DNA of 64,000 bases from Albugo candida (lineage: Eukaryota > Oomycota > Peronosporomycetes > Albuginales > Albuginaceae). The position numbers were made by a program, and so were the translations under genes. The notes under the pieces were generated by a model that saw only the letters and a list, made by a program, of their open reading frames with translations, was not told the origin of the DNA and made no database searches. Where the stretch lies: the NCBI GenBank assembly GCA_905220665.1, contig CAJNAR010000161.1, forward strand, positions 62,001 to 126,000, in the 5' to 3' direction. This document shows, in pieces, positions 19,115 through 30,016 of this stretch (positions within the stretch are counted from its first letter, which is position 1; every line of letters starts with the position of its first letter).

Positions 19115-21061
19115 TCATGCATGTCTTCTCATCTCCTCCAGCTTCGCTAGCAACTCCTCATGTTTCTCACATTCCTTCTGAAATTCTCTGATCGCTGCAA
19201 CATAAGCGTGCTCCTTTTGTTGTAGGATCTGGAATCGATGCTCCAGTGTGTCAATTTCTGCTTGACGCAGCGCCAACACTGTTTGATGCCTTTGTATTGT
19301 TTCATGTATATTGTGCGCAACGACATCCAATTGTTCCAACAAGCTGATTTGTGCCGACTTTGATGCAGCGACCTCGTCAACTTGCACCGATACACTCCCA
19401 ATTAGTGTGGTTTCCTTGACAAGAAACTCCAATTTCTTCTTTAGTGTGTTGTACGTTGCATAATACTTTCGGGTTTCCTCTAAATGAAGGGCGACCTCAT
19501 CCGATAGTTCGGAATAGCGCTTCTCATACTGCAAGACTTCCAACTGGCACGGCACTTGATCGATACGTTGTTGTAATATATGAATACTGCGAGTTTTGTC
19601 GCCGATACGGCACGCCAACTCGCCCAAGCGATCCTCCATCCGTGCGTATGTAATCTTGAGATCGTCGCACTTGGCAGCAGATAGCTGATTGCGGATACGT
19701 GCCATTCTTGCTTCCCTTTCTTGCGCTTCCCTGCGGCACTTTGCTCTAAACTCACTTTTTCGGTGCTTGAGCTCATCGTTTTCGATAATAAGATCTTTCA
19801 GGTCGCGAACAAGCGAAGTTCTTTCCATTGCGCTCTTTTCTACTTCAATTAGCCGCGCTTTTTCGTCTCCAAGCTGTTCCATTGCCTCGATATATATGTT
19901 CTTCTGAGCTTCCAGTTCGATTCGCCTATCTTGCACTGATTTAAGCTTTTCCTTTAAATCAACCTCAAGAGAGCGTTTATCAAAATGCTTCTTTTGGGGC
20001 AGATGCTCGTCTTTTTCCTCGATCTTTGTCACCTGATTCAGAATCTCTACTTCTTGCATCTTTTGGAGCTCTAAACGTTTCATTTGGTCTGATAAAGCTT
20101 GACTCTCGGCTTGCTCATACATCTTTTCGAAAAAATCTTCAGCTTTTGATTTCTTGTGCTTTGATTGGAGTTGACGATCACTTTTAGCATTGTTGGCCAA
20201 TTCTCCCATTTTAAGTAAATCATCATCATCTTCATTCGACTCAAGCTGAGAGGGATGTATCACTTTGTAGTGAGCCTCATGATTGAATGTAATTCGTTCG
20301 CCGTACTCCAACAAGCAACTCTGAATTCTGGCTTGTTCTGTAGCGTTTTTCTTCCATTCCAAAAACTCTTCTCCTGTACGATACTTCCATCTCCTTTGTG
20401 GGTGGAAATGCTGTTCGATCGCTCCAAGCATTTCATTGTGTATCTTTGGCAAAACTTCTTCCTTTTTACTAGTGTGTCTGTTTCTGTACTTTTCCACAGC
20501 ATAACGAGTTTCATCAGAAGAAAAGCGATGCGAATCGAGCGAGCGCTTTAGCTTTTCCGCCGACTTTATCCTATCATCTTCGAGAACCGCAAGCAGCCAC
20601 TCGATGACATTCTTGACAGTAGAGATATCTCCATAATCTTGTAGTAACAGCTGATGCGGCTGGATCGGATAAGGACACGTCATTGAGCCTTCGGTGATAT
20701 TTTTTGTGTGTAAAGAGCTCAAACTCACAAGTCGTAAAATGATCTCTTGCGCAACGACCAGACGGGATTTTAGACTATCATGCTTCTGAAAGAGGAAATC
20801 GCACTGGATTCGCCCAACTTGTGCTTGTTCCCGCGGTATCAGCTGCTGAAGAATCCAAGCGATTCCTCCGATGATGCGTTCATACACAGAGAGATTTTGA
20901 GACCGCGCACGGTGATAATTGGCGGACGATAACATTTGAAGAATACAGGTGATCCGATCGTATGCATCGCTGTGGTCTCCATATTCGGCAAACACGTGAA
21001 ATGTGTCATTTGCTTTATGCGCAACGGATTCTGCCAAAGATTTCGTGTCGCGTGCAAACAT
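19115..21061 (-). CDS. CCDC93: CCDC93 homologue (CCC complex, endosomal recycling)
   Basis: 648 codons from ATG 21061; the frame opens 41 codons earlier with GTG. The N-terminal half matches CCDC93: SSANYHRARSQNLSVYERI, IGGIAWILQQL, CDFLFQ, CPYPIQPHQLLLQDYGDI and VIEWLLAVLEDD, the calponin-homology-like domain. The C-terminal half, from about residue 280, is nearly all heptad-rich coiled coil. Human CCDC93 has 631 residues, so length agrees. In animals it forms the CCC complex with CCDC22 and COMMD proteins, working with Retriever and WASH on endosomes to recycle membrane cargo. Its presence suggests the same module operates here. No partner gene is in the window. Confidence 0.85.
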   Translation of the reverse strand: MFARDTKSLAESVAHKANDTFHVFAEYGDHSDAYDRITCILQMLSSANYHRARSQNLSVYERIIGGIAWILQQLIPREQAQVGRIQCDFLFQKHDSLKSRLVVAQEIILRLVSLSSLHTKNITEGSMTCPYPIQPHQLLLQDYGDISTVKNVIEWLLAVLEDDRIKSAEKLKRSLDSHRFSSDETRYAVEKYRNRHTSKKEEVLPKIHNEMLGAIEQHFHPQRRWKYRTGEEFLEWKKNATEQARIQSCLLEYGERITFNHEAHYKVIHPSQLESNEDDDDLLKMGELANNAKSDRQLQSKHKKSKAEDFFEKMYEQAESQALSDQMKRLELQKMQEVEILNQVTKIEEKDEHLPQKKHFDKRSLEVDLKEKLKSVQDRRIELEAQKNIYIEAMEQLGDEKARLIEVEKSAMERTSLVRDLKDLIIENDELKHRKSEFRAKCRREAQEREARMARIRNQLSAAKCDDLKITYARMEDRLGELACRIGDKTRSIHILQQRIDQVPCQLEVLQYEKRYSELSDEVALHLEETRKYYATYNTLKKKLEFLVKETTLIGSVSVQVDEVAASKSAQISLLEQLDVVAHNIHETIQRHQTVLALRQAEIDTLEHRFQILQQKEHAYVAAIREFQKECEKHEELLAKLEEMRRHA

Positions 21062-22359
21062 CTTGAATTGTTGCACGAAGGTGACGGAAGTACCGTTACA
21101 TGCGGCCTTCTCGTGATGTAAAAGCGCTTGTCTTTCCCAAAAAAAAAGCAGACTCGAGCGCAAACTGATTACGGTAGGTAGCACTTAGCTAGTCTGACTT
21201 TAGTGGAATGCTTCAACAAGTTTGCGTGATTGTATTCTGATTAACGCCCCAGAAGCCGTTAAGGTTAGCTGTAAAAGCCGCTTACCAAAATTCCAAGGTC
21301 ATTGATATTAGCGAATGGTTACATTTCAAAGAACAAAAGGATCACACTGTCGTAATTGAGGTACTTGTTGCCGTTAGCACATTTTGCGCATTATTATTGA
21401 CGAAGTTTCAAAATTCAATATAAATCCGTTACAAAGATCAGTCGATCATTTCACATAACAGCAACCAAACTGTAACTTGCGACACTCAGTGAAAACGACA
21501 CACACAGCTCTTAAGAAAATCAAGCCACTAGTATTTTATTTTCGTTACGAAAACGCTTATCCGCGACAGCCCTTTCGTGGTCGACGGATTCGCCAAGGGA
21601 GACTTCGAATATGTGATATTTCTAGCTTACACAATAAGTCCTTTGAGCTTTTGAGCTGCATCAGAAGCATGTTCTAAACCACCTGTGGTGTCAAGATCAT
21701 CATTGTAGTGTTGAAGCTCCTAGCATTTGTAAAGCAAGAAAAAATAGCACGGCACTGTTAATTACATCGGCAGCCGTAGAGGTCAACAGAGGTACCTTAT
21801 CAAAAATGTGTGCACTCCAATCAGCACCTGTTATAAACAGCATGAGTCAAGAGAAGACATCAGATAAAGACACGGTGCCACTCTTGAATGTTTCATTACT
21901 CGTAATGACAATCGTACAATTACAAGAATCAGCTTATTTCTTAAATTAATTATAAAAAACAAAACACAAAAATTGGAGGATAAGACGATACAGGTAAGTA
22001 AGGTGTAACAAAGCGTGGTGATGATTGCGTGGCCTGCTTTCCGCCGCATCTCGCAACTGCACAAAATCTCTTAGATGTGTTATTCTGACAACGTGATGTA
22101 GACTAGTCTATACTCTAGATATGCAAAAACTATACCCATATTCGTACCCATACATAATCCACTTAATTACATCCCAATATGCTTTCGCTACGCAAACAGT
22201 CGTAACACACAAACGATCGACAGTCTAATGAAATTTTCATGAGCGTTATTTATTGCACTTGTTTCATCCAGTCAAATTCGCTATGAATATTAGTCAATAG
22301 GATTCGACGGCAGCTAAACGTCACGAAAAAGGTTTCTAACCAAACGCGCAGCGATCATT
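21062..22359. other. Intergenic spacer between divergent genes
   Basis: About 1.3 kb between the CCDC93 gene (minus) and the STIMATE gene (plus). Only short ORFs without recognisable content are present. AT content rises around 21.9-22.3 kb. Both promoters must lie here; I found no defined motif. Confidence 0.5.
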
Positions 22360-23182
22360 ATGACGTCTCAATGCACTTTGGTAGCCGATAACACAGACGA
22401 TGCGGTGCAGTTACTTCTCGGCTGTATCGCACTCACGACTTTGTATATAAAATGGTACCTGGAGAGTCCTCGTCGATCGCTACAAGTATGGTTTTTTGAC
22501 GCAATGAAGCAAGGTACTTGTGCCGCAATGATTCACATTCTGAATATATTGGTCGCAATAAGAACGGCTGAAGCTACTGATGAAGCAAAAGTTGCCGATC
22601 AATGCGCCTTTTATTTTCTCAATTTCGTTATCGATACAACCGTCGGAGTCTATGTAGCCTATCATTTGCTGCAATTTGTGACGTCTCTAGCTGTAAGCGA
22701 ATTATGTTCCCTGAAGGTACCCATGACACTGAGTACTCGCATGTTGTAAGGTTCGTTGGAGCTGGACAGCACTCAAGAATCCTGGACGATATGGCGATCC
22801 TCCGTCCTTAAGAGTATGGTGGGCGCAGCTATGGGAATGGTTTGCTGTTCTGTTTCTCATGAAATCTATCGTTGCCGCATTTATATTCATCTTTCGCATT
22901 CCGTTGGCTTGGATGGGATCGATTATTTTCTATCCATTTCGTGCCCATCCAAAAGTCGAATTGATTATTGTTATGATTGGATGTCCTCTGATTATGAATA
23001 TGATACAATTTTGGATACAAGACAGCTTTTTGAAGGATCAAACTAATGGCGAAATCATGCCTTTAGTCCGCAAGGATGAGTCGTGTTGTACGTTTGTACC
23101 GTTGGGAGAGTATCCTTTGAAAGAAGATGCTATGCGAACATCCACAACCACCAATGTGATGGACATGTACGAAGAGCTCTAG
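22360..23182 (+). CDS. STIMATE/TMEM110-family ER membrane protein; one intron
   Basis: Exons 22360-22692 and 22751-23182 with a 58-bp intron (GTAAGC donor, TTGTAAG acceptor). Splicing joins FVTSLA to VRWSWTALKNPGRYGDPP and yields 254 residues. Family features: a first helix followed by SLQVWFFDAMKQG, a second helix with HILNILVAI, FLNFVIDTTVGVYVAYHLLQF, then RYGDPP, a long hydrophobic pair of helices and IMNMIQFWIQDSFL near the C terminus. These align in order with human STIMATE (RIWFLDTSKQ, INFLLDATVGM, YGDP, ALMFWVVDNFL). In animals STIMATE sits in the ER membrane and helps STIM1 activate store-operated calcium entry at ER-plasma membrane contacts. The function in an organism without a clear STIM is unknown. 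Confidence in the family is high, in the role modest. Confidence 0.85.
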
Positions 23183-23431
23183 CTCGCGTAAACACATCTC
23201 GAATGACACACCTGTGATTATTTAATGAATACGATACCGTGTACACAAGGTAGCGTGGCATATTCTAAACTAGGATATCCATCAAATGTATACTGTATAC
23301 CTCGTCAATGTATTCGAATCTGATTCTACTCATTTCTCCGTACGTAACGCTTTGTTCCCTCTTTTCCAAGAAAACCGGTATCACCGACCTCACCGTTGCA
23401 ACTCGAATTATTTCCAAGAGTCAGACAAAGT

Positions 23432-25546
23432 ATGACAATGGACGATTTCGTGCAACGAATACGCTGTTTTCTGCAGGAAAAACAGGTATCAGAAGCTCGT
23501 GAGACCTTCCGTCAACTCGTGCAGTTACATGCGCAAGCTCCCATTCTACAACACTTGACATCAATTCTTCGTGATTTTTACTTGGCCGGACTTTTTGACT
23601 TGGATATTGTATTGGAATTCATCGAATCCCTACCTTGCTGGCAATGGACATTGGATGGATGCGTCATTCTCCACCAAGTCAACACAATTTTCCGTACGGC
23701 TTCCAATCGCTCGTTTTCAGCTGTCCTGACGCTCCCTTTGGCGTACTTTATCCATTCCTTATTACATCGTCTCGAAGACGCCGCTAAAATCCGTGCAGAT
23801 GCGTACTGGTTTGAATGGTTCCCATCGTCTATCCGAGCCATTGTGATGGGCCATCCAGTCACGATACAATCGCCACTTCGAGAGCAAGTGTTAATCGCTC
23901 CCGACTCCCAATTTGCGTTCGATAGTGAGCGTCGAAATGTATTTCTATGGTCTCGTGAAAATGTCGCCAACAGCTCGAAACAGTATCAATGGATTTTCAC
24001 ACCGGCAAATGGAGCGAAAGATCGATTTTATATACAAAGCTGTGCGTTCAAAGAGTATTTATACGCTGCAAATTATGCGAAATTCCGTAAAGATGCAAGC
24101 GGAGACTTTCGAAGTCGAGTGTTTACATGGAGAAAAACGCGTGAAAGTCCAGGCGAAATGGAACAATGGCAGCTAATTCCGATCGTGGAAGCAGGTCGAG
24201 ATACTTTTGCGATCTATAATCCGTATCAGCACGAGTTTCTATACGCTCCCGAAGACATGTACGATGAAGAGAGGCGATACGCATTGTCCATTAAAAGCAG
24301 ATCGAAAGACGCTCAGTGGATGAAGGCGAGGCAATGGGACATCATTTCCACCAAACTGTCGTCTCTGGACCGTGGGATCGAAGCTTTTTTTCTCAGAGAG
24401 TATGCTGCTGCTGTCGATCTTCTCACAAAAGCCTTACTGGAACTACCGGATCATACCGAACATGTCAAATGCTTTGCGTATCGAATGGCAGCGAATCTGA
24501 AAATGCAGCAATTTGAAGCGATTCCAGAAGATATTCAAGCAATAGAAAAACTTGGTGGAGAAAAAGCGACCATTTTCCACGGATTGTATCATTTGTGGCA
24601 AGAAAGCCTCAGCTTTTTAGAGAAAACATCAATGTCCAAATATTGCCAGCTGCATCAATTGGCGCAAGCCGATGCGCATTGGACTCAGAAAAAGTATGTG
24701 GAAGCATTGGAGCTCTATCAGATCGCCTGTGGGTCCGCAGAGATACGCGAGGAGCCATTAACTCTCCAACAGTATCAAATCCATTCCGCAGCTCAATTCG
24801 GTGTCGTTCGATGTCTTTGGATCCTTAGACGCTCCAATGCGGCTCAAAAAATGCTGGAAGAAATGCTGATCGAACGAAAGGCTCAAGAAGCGACACAGAC
24901 TGCATTCCAGAACAATACGATGATCGCATACATTCATTTGTGGAGGGCGAAATGTCATCGACAGGAACGTGAGTACGGGAAGGCAGCATTGGAGTTGGAA
25001 CAAGCAAACGATCAGTGTTCGCTGTCATTGACACAGACGTCTCTGTCGAGCACACAGTCTTCCAATGTGGTTGGACTTTTGTCCATGCACACTTCCTTCG
25101 CATTGCCAGCTTCAGTCCTCCTTCTTTCATGCTCGGTAGCGCTCTCACAATTGCGACAATGGATCAAGTCGGAAATGCGTCTTGTTCGTCTTTTAGAGCG
25201 TGATTCATTGTCATCGCTATTGAGTCGATCGTGTGAATTGAAAAAGCATACCGACATCAAAGACGGTGAGGCTGTATTAGAACGCATGCTGGATGTATTC
25301 ATGTGTCCACTGAGCCTGGAAATCATGGAAGATCCAGTGATGACTCCAAATGGCGACTCCTTTGAGCGTGAAATGATCGAAAGGCATTTGGAATGCAATG
25401 GGAACTTTGATCCATTGACTCGAGGTCCTCTGACAAAAGAAGCTTTATATCCGAATCGAGCGTTGAAGAGCCTGATGCAGATTCTCGTCGAACAGGATCA
25501 CCAATTAGCATCACTTTTAGCCTCTGCGGCCGAAGAGCATATTTGA
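23432..25546 (+). CDS. TPR and U-box protein with a beta-trefoil-like middle region (putative E3 ligase)
   Basis: 704 codons from ATG 23432. The first 180 residues are helical and unrecognised. A middle region (about 180-310) has repeated blocks of the type FLWSREN...QWIFTP, YLYAANYAKF...VFTWRK and FLYAPEDMY...W, reminiscent of a beta-trefoil or lectin-like fold. From about 315 to 590 there are tetratricopeptide-like helix pairs (REYAAAVDLLTKALLELPD, KYVEALELYQIA). The C terminus (about 620-700) is a U-box: FMCPLSLEIMEDPVMTPNG, then EREMIERHL and DPLTRGPL. U-box domains recruit E2 enzymes, so this should be a ubiquitin ligase, and TPRs next to a U-box recall the chaperone-linked ligase CHIP. 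The trefoil-like insert is not part of CHIP. The gene converges on the PTC7 gene with 130 bp between stops. Confidence 0.82.
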   Translation: MTMDDFVQRIRCFLQEKQVSEARETFRQLVQLHAQAPILQHLTSILRDFYLAGLFDLDIVLEFIESLPCWQWTLDGCVILHQVNTIFRTASNRSFSAVLTLPLAYFIHSLLHRLEDAAKIRADAYWFEWFPSSIRAIVMGHPVTIQSPLREQVLIAPDSQFAFDSERRNVFLWSRENVANSSKQYQWIFTPANGAKDRFYIQSCAFKEYLYAANYAKFRKDASGDFRSRVFTWRKTRESPGEMEQWQLIPIVEAGRDTFAIYNPYQHEFLYAPEDMYDEERRYALSIKSRSKDAQWMKARQWDIISTKLSSLDRGIEAFFLREYAAAVDLLTKALLELPDHTEHVKCFAYRMAANLKMQQFEAIPEDIQAIEKLGGEKATIFHGLYHLWQESLSFLEKTSMSKYCQLHQLAQADAHWTQKKYVEALELYQIACGSAEIREEPLTLQQYQIHSAAQFGVVRCLWILRRSNAAQKMLEEMLIERKAQEATQTAFQNNTMIAYIHLWRAKCHRQEREYGKAALELEQANDQCSLSLTQTSLSSTQSSNVVGLLSMHTSFALPASVLLLSCSVALSQLRQWIKSEMRLVRLLERDSLSSLLSRSCELKKHTDIKDGEAVLERMLDVFMCPLSLEIMEDPVMTPNGDSFEREMIERHLECNGNFDPLTRGPLTKEALYPNRALKSLMQILVEQDHQLASLLASAAEEHI

Positions 25547-25676
25547 CCTCTTCCAACACGTTCTCGATCGTCATGGATCCTGTGTATAATTCCCTTAAAA
25601 TACAAGATTTGCACGTTGACACTATCCAGCTTTCCACCGCGACAACAGCTCAGGACATGAGGTCCAAGGCTCCATC

Positions 25677-26630
25677 TCAAATCGCCTTTCTTCTGACACG
25701 TCCTACGATGATCGTGATGTCATCTGGCATCCCACCACTCCACAGCAAATCGCTTTCCTTTGCGAGTCGTGCAAAAGGCGAGTCATGCATTCGATCCAAT
25801 GACTTTTCATACGCACACTGAACGAGTTTTCGCGTCATTGCTTCCACTTCAGGCTCCAAATTGACCACAGACAATAGCGTTTCTTCGTCCACATTATCAA
25901 AGAGACCATCGGTTGCGATGATAATCAAATCTCCTTCGACTACAGGCACACGAAGACGGAGACCATCTTTCGGAGTCTCAAACAGAGGCTTCTGCACTTT
26001 AGTGACGGCACTGTCGTCCTGATACGTTGGACCAATGTATCCCAATTGAAAGGGACAATTGAAATAATGAAGCTGTTGTGGCGAACGATACGAAATATGA
26101 GCTCCTTTACGTCGTCCGGCGGGTGTGAGATCTCGATCTCGATCGACAATTTTACGTGATAACGATCCATCCAAAGTCCCACGCTGCGTCGCTGTCTCCA
26201 AATCCGATTGCTTGTCACGAACAATCAGAAATCCCGAGTCGCCGAGGTTTACAGCATGTAATTCCGCGGTTTGTGGATCCAGTGATAAGACACACGCAGT
26301 GGAGCTTCCGACAATTCCTTTGTGCAAAACAGAGTTCCAAGCTGCGTCAAGTATCTCTGATGGATCACAAAAATCTCGTTTGGAGAACGAAGCCTCAGCA
26401 GCTTGATGAGCTGCATGCATCAATCCTTGCGAATACTCTTTGGCACTGATTCCTCGCTCAAACCAGGATCCAACGCCATCTGCGACTCCAACACAAAATG
26501 CGTCCAGAGGACCTAAAGGCCTAACGTCTTCCTGGCTCGATAATGCAGCGATATAATACGCGTCTTCGCCTCCAGTTTGCTTCTTTTCTGGGTGAGGGAT
26601 CGACATAGCAAAGCAGTGAAGATAGTACAT
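25677..26630 (-). CDS. PTC7/PPTC7-type PP2C protein phosphatase
   Basis: 317 codons from ATG 26630. The motif order is that of the PTC7 subgroup: IPHPEKKQTGGEDAYYI, VADGVGSWFERGISAKEYS, GSSTACVLSLD, NLGDSGF, ATDGLFDNV and GGMPDDITIIVGR. The metal-binding aspartates of PP2C enzymes (DG in VADGVG, DG in ATDG, DD in MPDD) are all present. PTC7 enzymes are Mn/Mg-dependent Ser/Thr phosphatases acting in or on mitochondria, with roles in coenzyme Q synthesis and mitophagy control. A mitochondrial presequence is not obvious; the N terminus is very short ahead of the conserved block, so a small upstream exon may be missed. It starts only 53 bp after the stop of the CBS-domain gene on the same strand. 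Confidence 0.9.
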   Translation of the reverse strand: MYYLHCFAMSIPHPEKKQTGGEDAYYIAALSSQEDVRPLGPLDAFCVGVADGVGSWFERGISAKEYSQGLMHAAHQAAEASFSKRDFCDPSEILDAAWNSVLHKGIVGSSTACVLSLDPQTAELHAVNLGDSGFLIVRDKQSDLETATQRGTLDGSLSRKIVDRDRDLTPAGRRKGAHISYRSPQQLHYFNCPFQLGYIGPTYQDDSAVTKVQKPLFETPKDGLRLRVPVVEGDLIIIATDGLFDNVDEETLLSVVNLEPEVEAMTRKLVQCAYEKSLDRMHDSPFARLAKESDLLWSGGMPDDITIIVGRVRRKAI

Positions 26631-26683
26631 CTCCTTGTCTTTAGATCTGCATCAAGAACGCTGAGGTATCATCGAGTCAAGAA

Positions 26684-27597
26684 TCAGGATGAAACGTACT
26701 CAATAGTAGCCTCTGTATAGCTGATGTTGGACGGGAGACCTTTTCTTGGTAAAATCACATTTATAAAGTCTGATTTCGCGCTTGTTTTTTGACGTTGTGT
26801 ATCGTATCGATGTAAGAGTCCCGCAATGTCCGTTAACGAGACCATTCCAAGGAGTTTTCCGTCTTTTACAACTGGTAATTCACCGTGTCCGGATAATGTC
26901 ATAACAGCTCGACACTATACATAAAAAGATAGTATAGTATACATCCATAAAGTGGAAAGATTGGCTACGTCTTCAAGCGAGTCGACGGGCGATACGTGTA
27001 AGATTTCATGCGCAGGAATGGCACATTCGGTGACCTAGCAATACAAGTGTATCAGTGATGGATCGAGAAGCGATTTAGGAGCAATGGTAGCGTCACCGGG
27101 ATGTCCCAATCGCTGTACCCAGCGATGACGGCGTTCAACTTGGACATGACATTCTCTTTCGTGAGCTTTCCGGAATTATTGTTACGTGAGGTCGTACTTG
27201 CGATTGCGTTCCTAAATCGGAGGGAAATAGATTCCATGGTTGCGATTCTGTTGAGAATGGTCGTGTTGGTAACAAGACCGACGATATGACGCGAGGTTTC
27301 GTCCACAACGACTAATGTGTTTGATTTCTCATTACGTGCCAGCGATTGAATGGCGTCATATAAGCGCTTTGTATGATCGATGAAATTGATTTGCGAAGCA
27401 CGGTACTGTTTTGCTTCACGTAATAAATCGGCGACGCAAAGTGAGTGGTGCGAGCTTTTGTTTGATACGTTCTTTCGAAGATCTCGTGCGTATCCAATGA
27501 TATTGTAGTAGGAAGAGCAGTGTGTGATTCGTGCGTGTGTGCATGGAGGCGTCGATCTGTAGGAAAACGCCCGCAAGCGTCGAATATTACGTCGCAT
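26684..27597 (-). CDS. Twin CBS-domain protein, probably mitochondrial; two introns
   Basis: Three exons: 27597-27097, 27034-26969 and 26914-26684, separated by introns of 62 bp (27096-27035, GTGACG...TTGCTAG) and 54 bp (26968-26915, GTAGCC...GTATAG). All junctions are phase 0 and give 265 residues. The first 55 residues are Arg/Ser/His-rich without acidic residues (MRRNIRRLRAFSYRSTPP), as in mitochondrial targeting peptides. The first CBS unit contains SNTLVVVDETSRHIVGLVT, the second HVSPVDSLED, GHGELPVVKDGKLLGMVSLTDI across the last splice site. The domain senses adenine nucleotides in many proteins; here there is no attached enzyme, so it is a stand-alone CBS protein, comparable to plant CBSX. 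Function not known. Confidence 0.85.
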
Positions 27598-28130
27598 CGA
27601 GATTTCGAAAAGAGGTGTATACTATTTTCTACCAATCAAATGCTACTTACTTTTGTATTGTATTTCCAAGAGCCAATAATACGCCTACTTTCGTGTGCAA
27701 AGTCGGTCGATTGATGTAATCGCACGGACAGTACAACCACGCACGCACACACCGGTTAATAATGTCACAAATCTTTGTACCCACCGTCGACTCTTATTTA
27801 TTCAAATGTGCGTTATAACGGACACAATGTTATGATAAAACAAGTCAACGCATCGTACAACGTGACAGACAAGCAGAGTGTGTGTAGACTCTCCCACATG
27901 GTTTCTCATCGTACCTTTCTAAAACGCAGGTGCGCACCCACTCGTTTCGTTATTTCCCCCAAAAATGCTGCTATTCCTTTACATTACTGGTAGAAAACCC
28001 CATGATGGGGTGTTGACTAAGTCTATGTGGTCTGATGTAAAGGAGATCGAAGCATTCCAGCTGGCAGCACAATCTCAGTATTGTCGGCGTACACTTAGTC
28101 GGTCGCTATCAGTGTCTCACAAACAATTGC

Positions 28131-29899
28131 ATGCTACAATTTATCGATACCCGCGCTAAAGATGCAATTTACGAACAAAATGAGTGGTTTTATGCGTTTT
28201 TAGTCAGCTCCTTTTTGTCCGCAATTAGTACTCTGTCTGCTTTCTGTCACATGCGGCAATTAAAAGGCGACATACTACGATCCAGCGTTCGATTCGTCAT
28301 GTTGTGCTCCTTGAGCGCATCGGCTTTATCCTCTACAGCTGCTTTTCTATTTTACGTGAGAATCATCATAAAAACAAGGGAATCCAACACACAATCAAAC
28401 GAGACCTCCACAATCGAGCTAATAATCCTGCAAGAGCGTGGAGGCTGTAATCTACTCTCCACCTTCTTTTTGGTCTTTTACAATATCTCATACATTCTGA
28501 CAACATATTGGATTCTGGTGGTTGCACGAGAATTATTCAAATTGGCATCGGTGACGATCGATCGAGGCAGAAAATCAGAACGTAATGCAATCAAAATCTA
28601 CTCTGGTCTTGCTCTGCTTCTGCTTGGCGTAGTCTCAGCAGCTTCCTGCACATCCATCTTACTGGAGAAAAAAACACATTCGTATATGAGACTGATGATC
28701 GCCGAGCAAGTGTGTACTATACTCGCCATCCTGTCGTTGACCGTATTGTTGATAGATCTCAAACGGAGAGGTCGTCAATTCGAGCATCTGCATGGAGTGG
28801 CCACAGCGTCGCCATTGTATCATCGTCTGAAGCTCATTTTGTTGGTGTATATCATCTTTACATTACCATTTTGTACCATTCAAATTCAGCTTCTTCTCTT
28901 GGACCAAGTGAAGACTTTTACAGTCCCGAATACGCTTTCTCACATCGCGATGATTCTGCACTATTTTTTTGGTGCTGCGTTAGCGTTTGTGATGAGTGCG
29001 AGTCAAGAATGCTGCTTTATAGCCATACGACCCATTCTTCCAGCTCGAGTCAAAGCTTCGGCGAGGTTTCAGTATGTAGTGGATAGTGTACTCAGCGGGC
29101 AGAGCGGAATCATCTTTCAAAATGGCGAACATACTCCGATCGATCCGCCAACGCAGCCGGTCTTTGTTTTCACTGATATCGAGGGCTCTAGCGAGCTGTG
29201 GTCCATGGCTCCCGAAGGTGTTATCGATCAGGCTCAGCAGATCCACGATGATATATTACGTGGTAATTTGCTGTTATACAAGGGATATGAGATCACGACA
29301 GCAGGGGATGCTTTCTACCTGGCTTTCCATACAATCGATGATGCTATCAATTACTGCTTTGCAGTGCAATTTGAGTTGTTGAAAGCAAAGTGGCCAAAAA
29401 GCCTTCAGAATAGCACCACTTCAACCCGAACGATACGAAAAGCTTCATTAAAACAGACTCTTTTATTCCGTGGGCTTCGCGTGCGCATGGGAGTCATGAT
29501 GCGAACGAAAAAGTCGAGGGTAAAGTGGTCATTCATCAGCATCCTGTCACGGGAAAAACAAACTATATGGGGTTTTCGGAGATGATTGCTCAAGAAGTCG
29601 GTGATACTGGTTATGGTGGTCAGATTGTCGTATCAAAACGAGTAGCGGTATGGCTGGGAGCGAATCCCCTCACAATCAAAAATCCTTTCAAATGCGAGTT
29701 TCTCAGCATACGGACAGTATCGCATTTGGATCTATCATTGGAATTGTACGAGTTGGTCCCCAAGGTGCTGGAAGCGCGTCAAGCTTTTTTTGCCCAGTGT
29801 GCATCTCAAAAACGTTTGGCGGAGAATGGAGACTCTCACGATTACTTTACGATCAGCCTTACTGATCGTATGACTTCCTCTGATCCCCAAGTAGGATGA
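28131..29899 (+). pseudogene. Second 7TM-cyclase-like gene, with a single-base frameshift
   Basis: Starts ATG 28131. Seven hydrophobic segments are visible within the first 310 residues, followed by a class III cyclase domain: VFTDIEGSSELW with metal Asp D349, and GYEITTAGDAF with second metal Asp D393. The frame fails near 29494, within GLRVRMGV: the expected continuation, matching the paralogue at 8981 (RMAIHDAN), reads on in the frame one base over and runs to the stop at 29899 through HPVTGKTNYMGFSEMIAQEV and GGQIVVS. A single missing base explains this. It could be a real null mutation or a sequencing or assembly error, because no other lesion is present. As in the paralogue, Lys, Asn and Arg of the canonical active site are replaced (T389; M and E in YMGFSEMIAQEV). 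The corrected protein would be about 589 residues, lacking the N-terminal SHxTPK region of the paralogue. Confidence 0.8.
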
Positions 29900-30016
29900 C
29901 ATGACGTCACATACCGGAATCGAATCTCAGCATACGATTGGCAATACGACGAGATACAAAGACCATACAAACTCGGCATGTCGCATTATGTTACAAGAAA
30001 ACAAATGCTGTTGGAG

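Noticed and set aside
22600..23182. Overlapping ORFs suggesting two separate small membrane proteins at 22.4 and 22.9 kb
   Set aside because: A 58-bp intron at 22693-22750 joins them into one STIMATE-family protein with matching order of motifs.
26915..26942. A 28-bp GT-AG intron in the CBS gene
   Set aside because: It puts the last exon in the wrong frame. The 54-bp intron 26915-26968 keeps the frame and improves the CBS-domain match.
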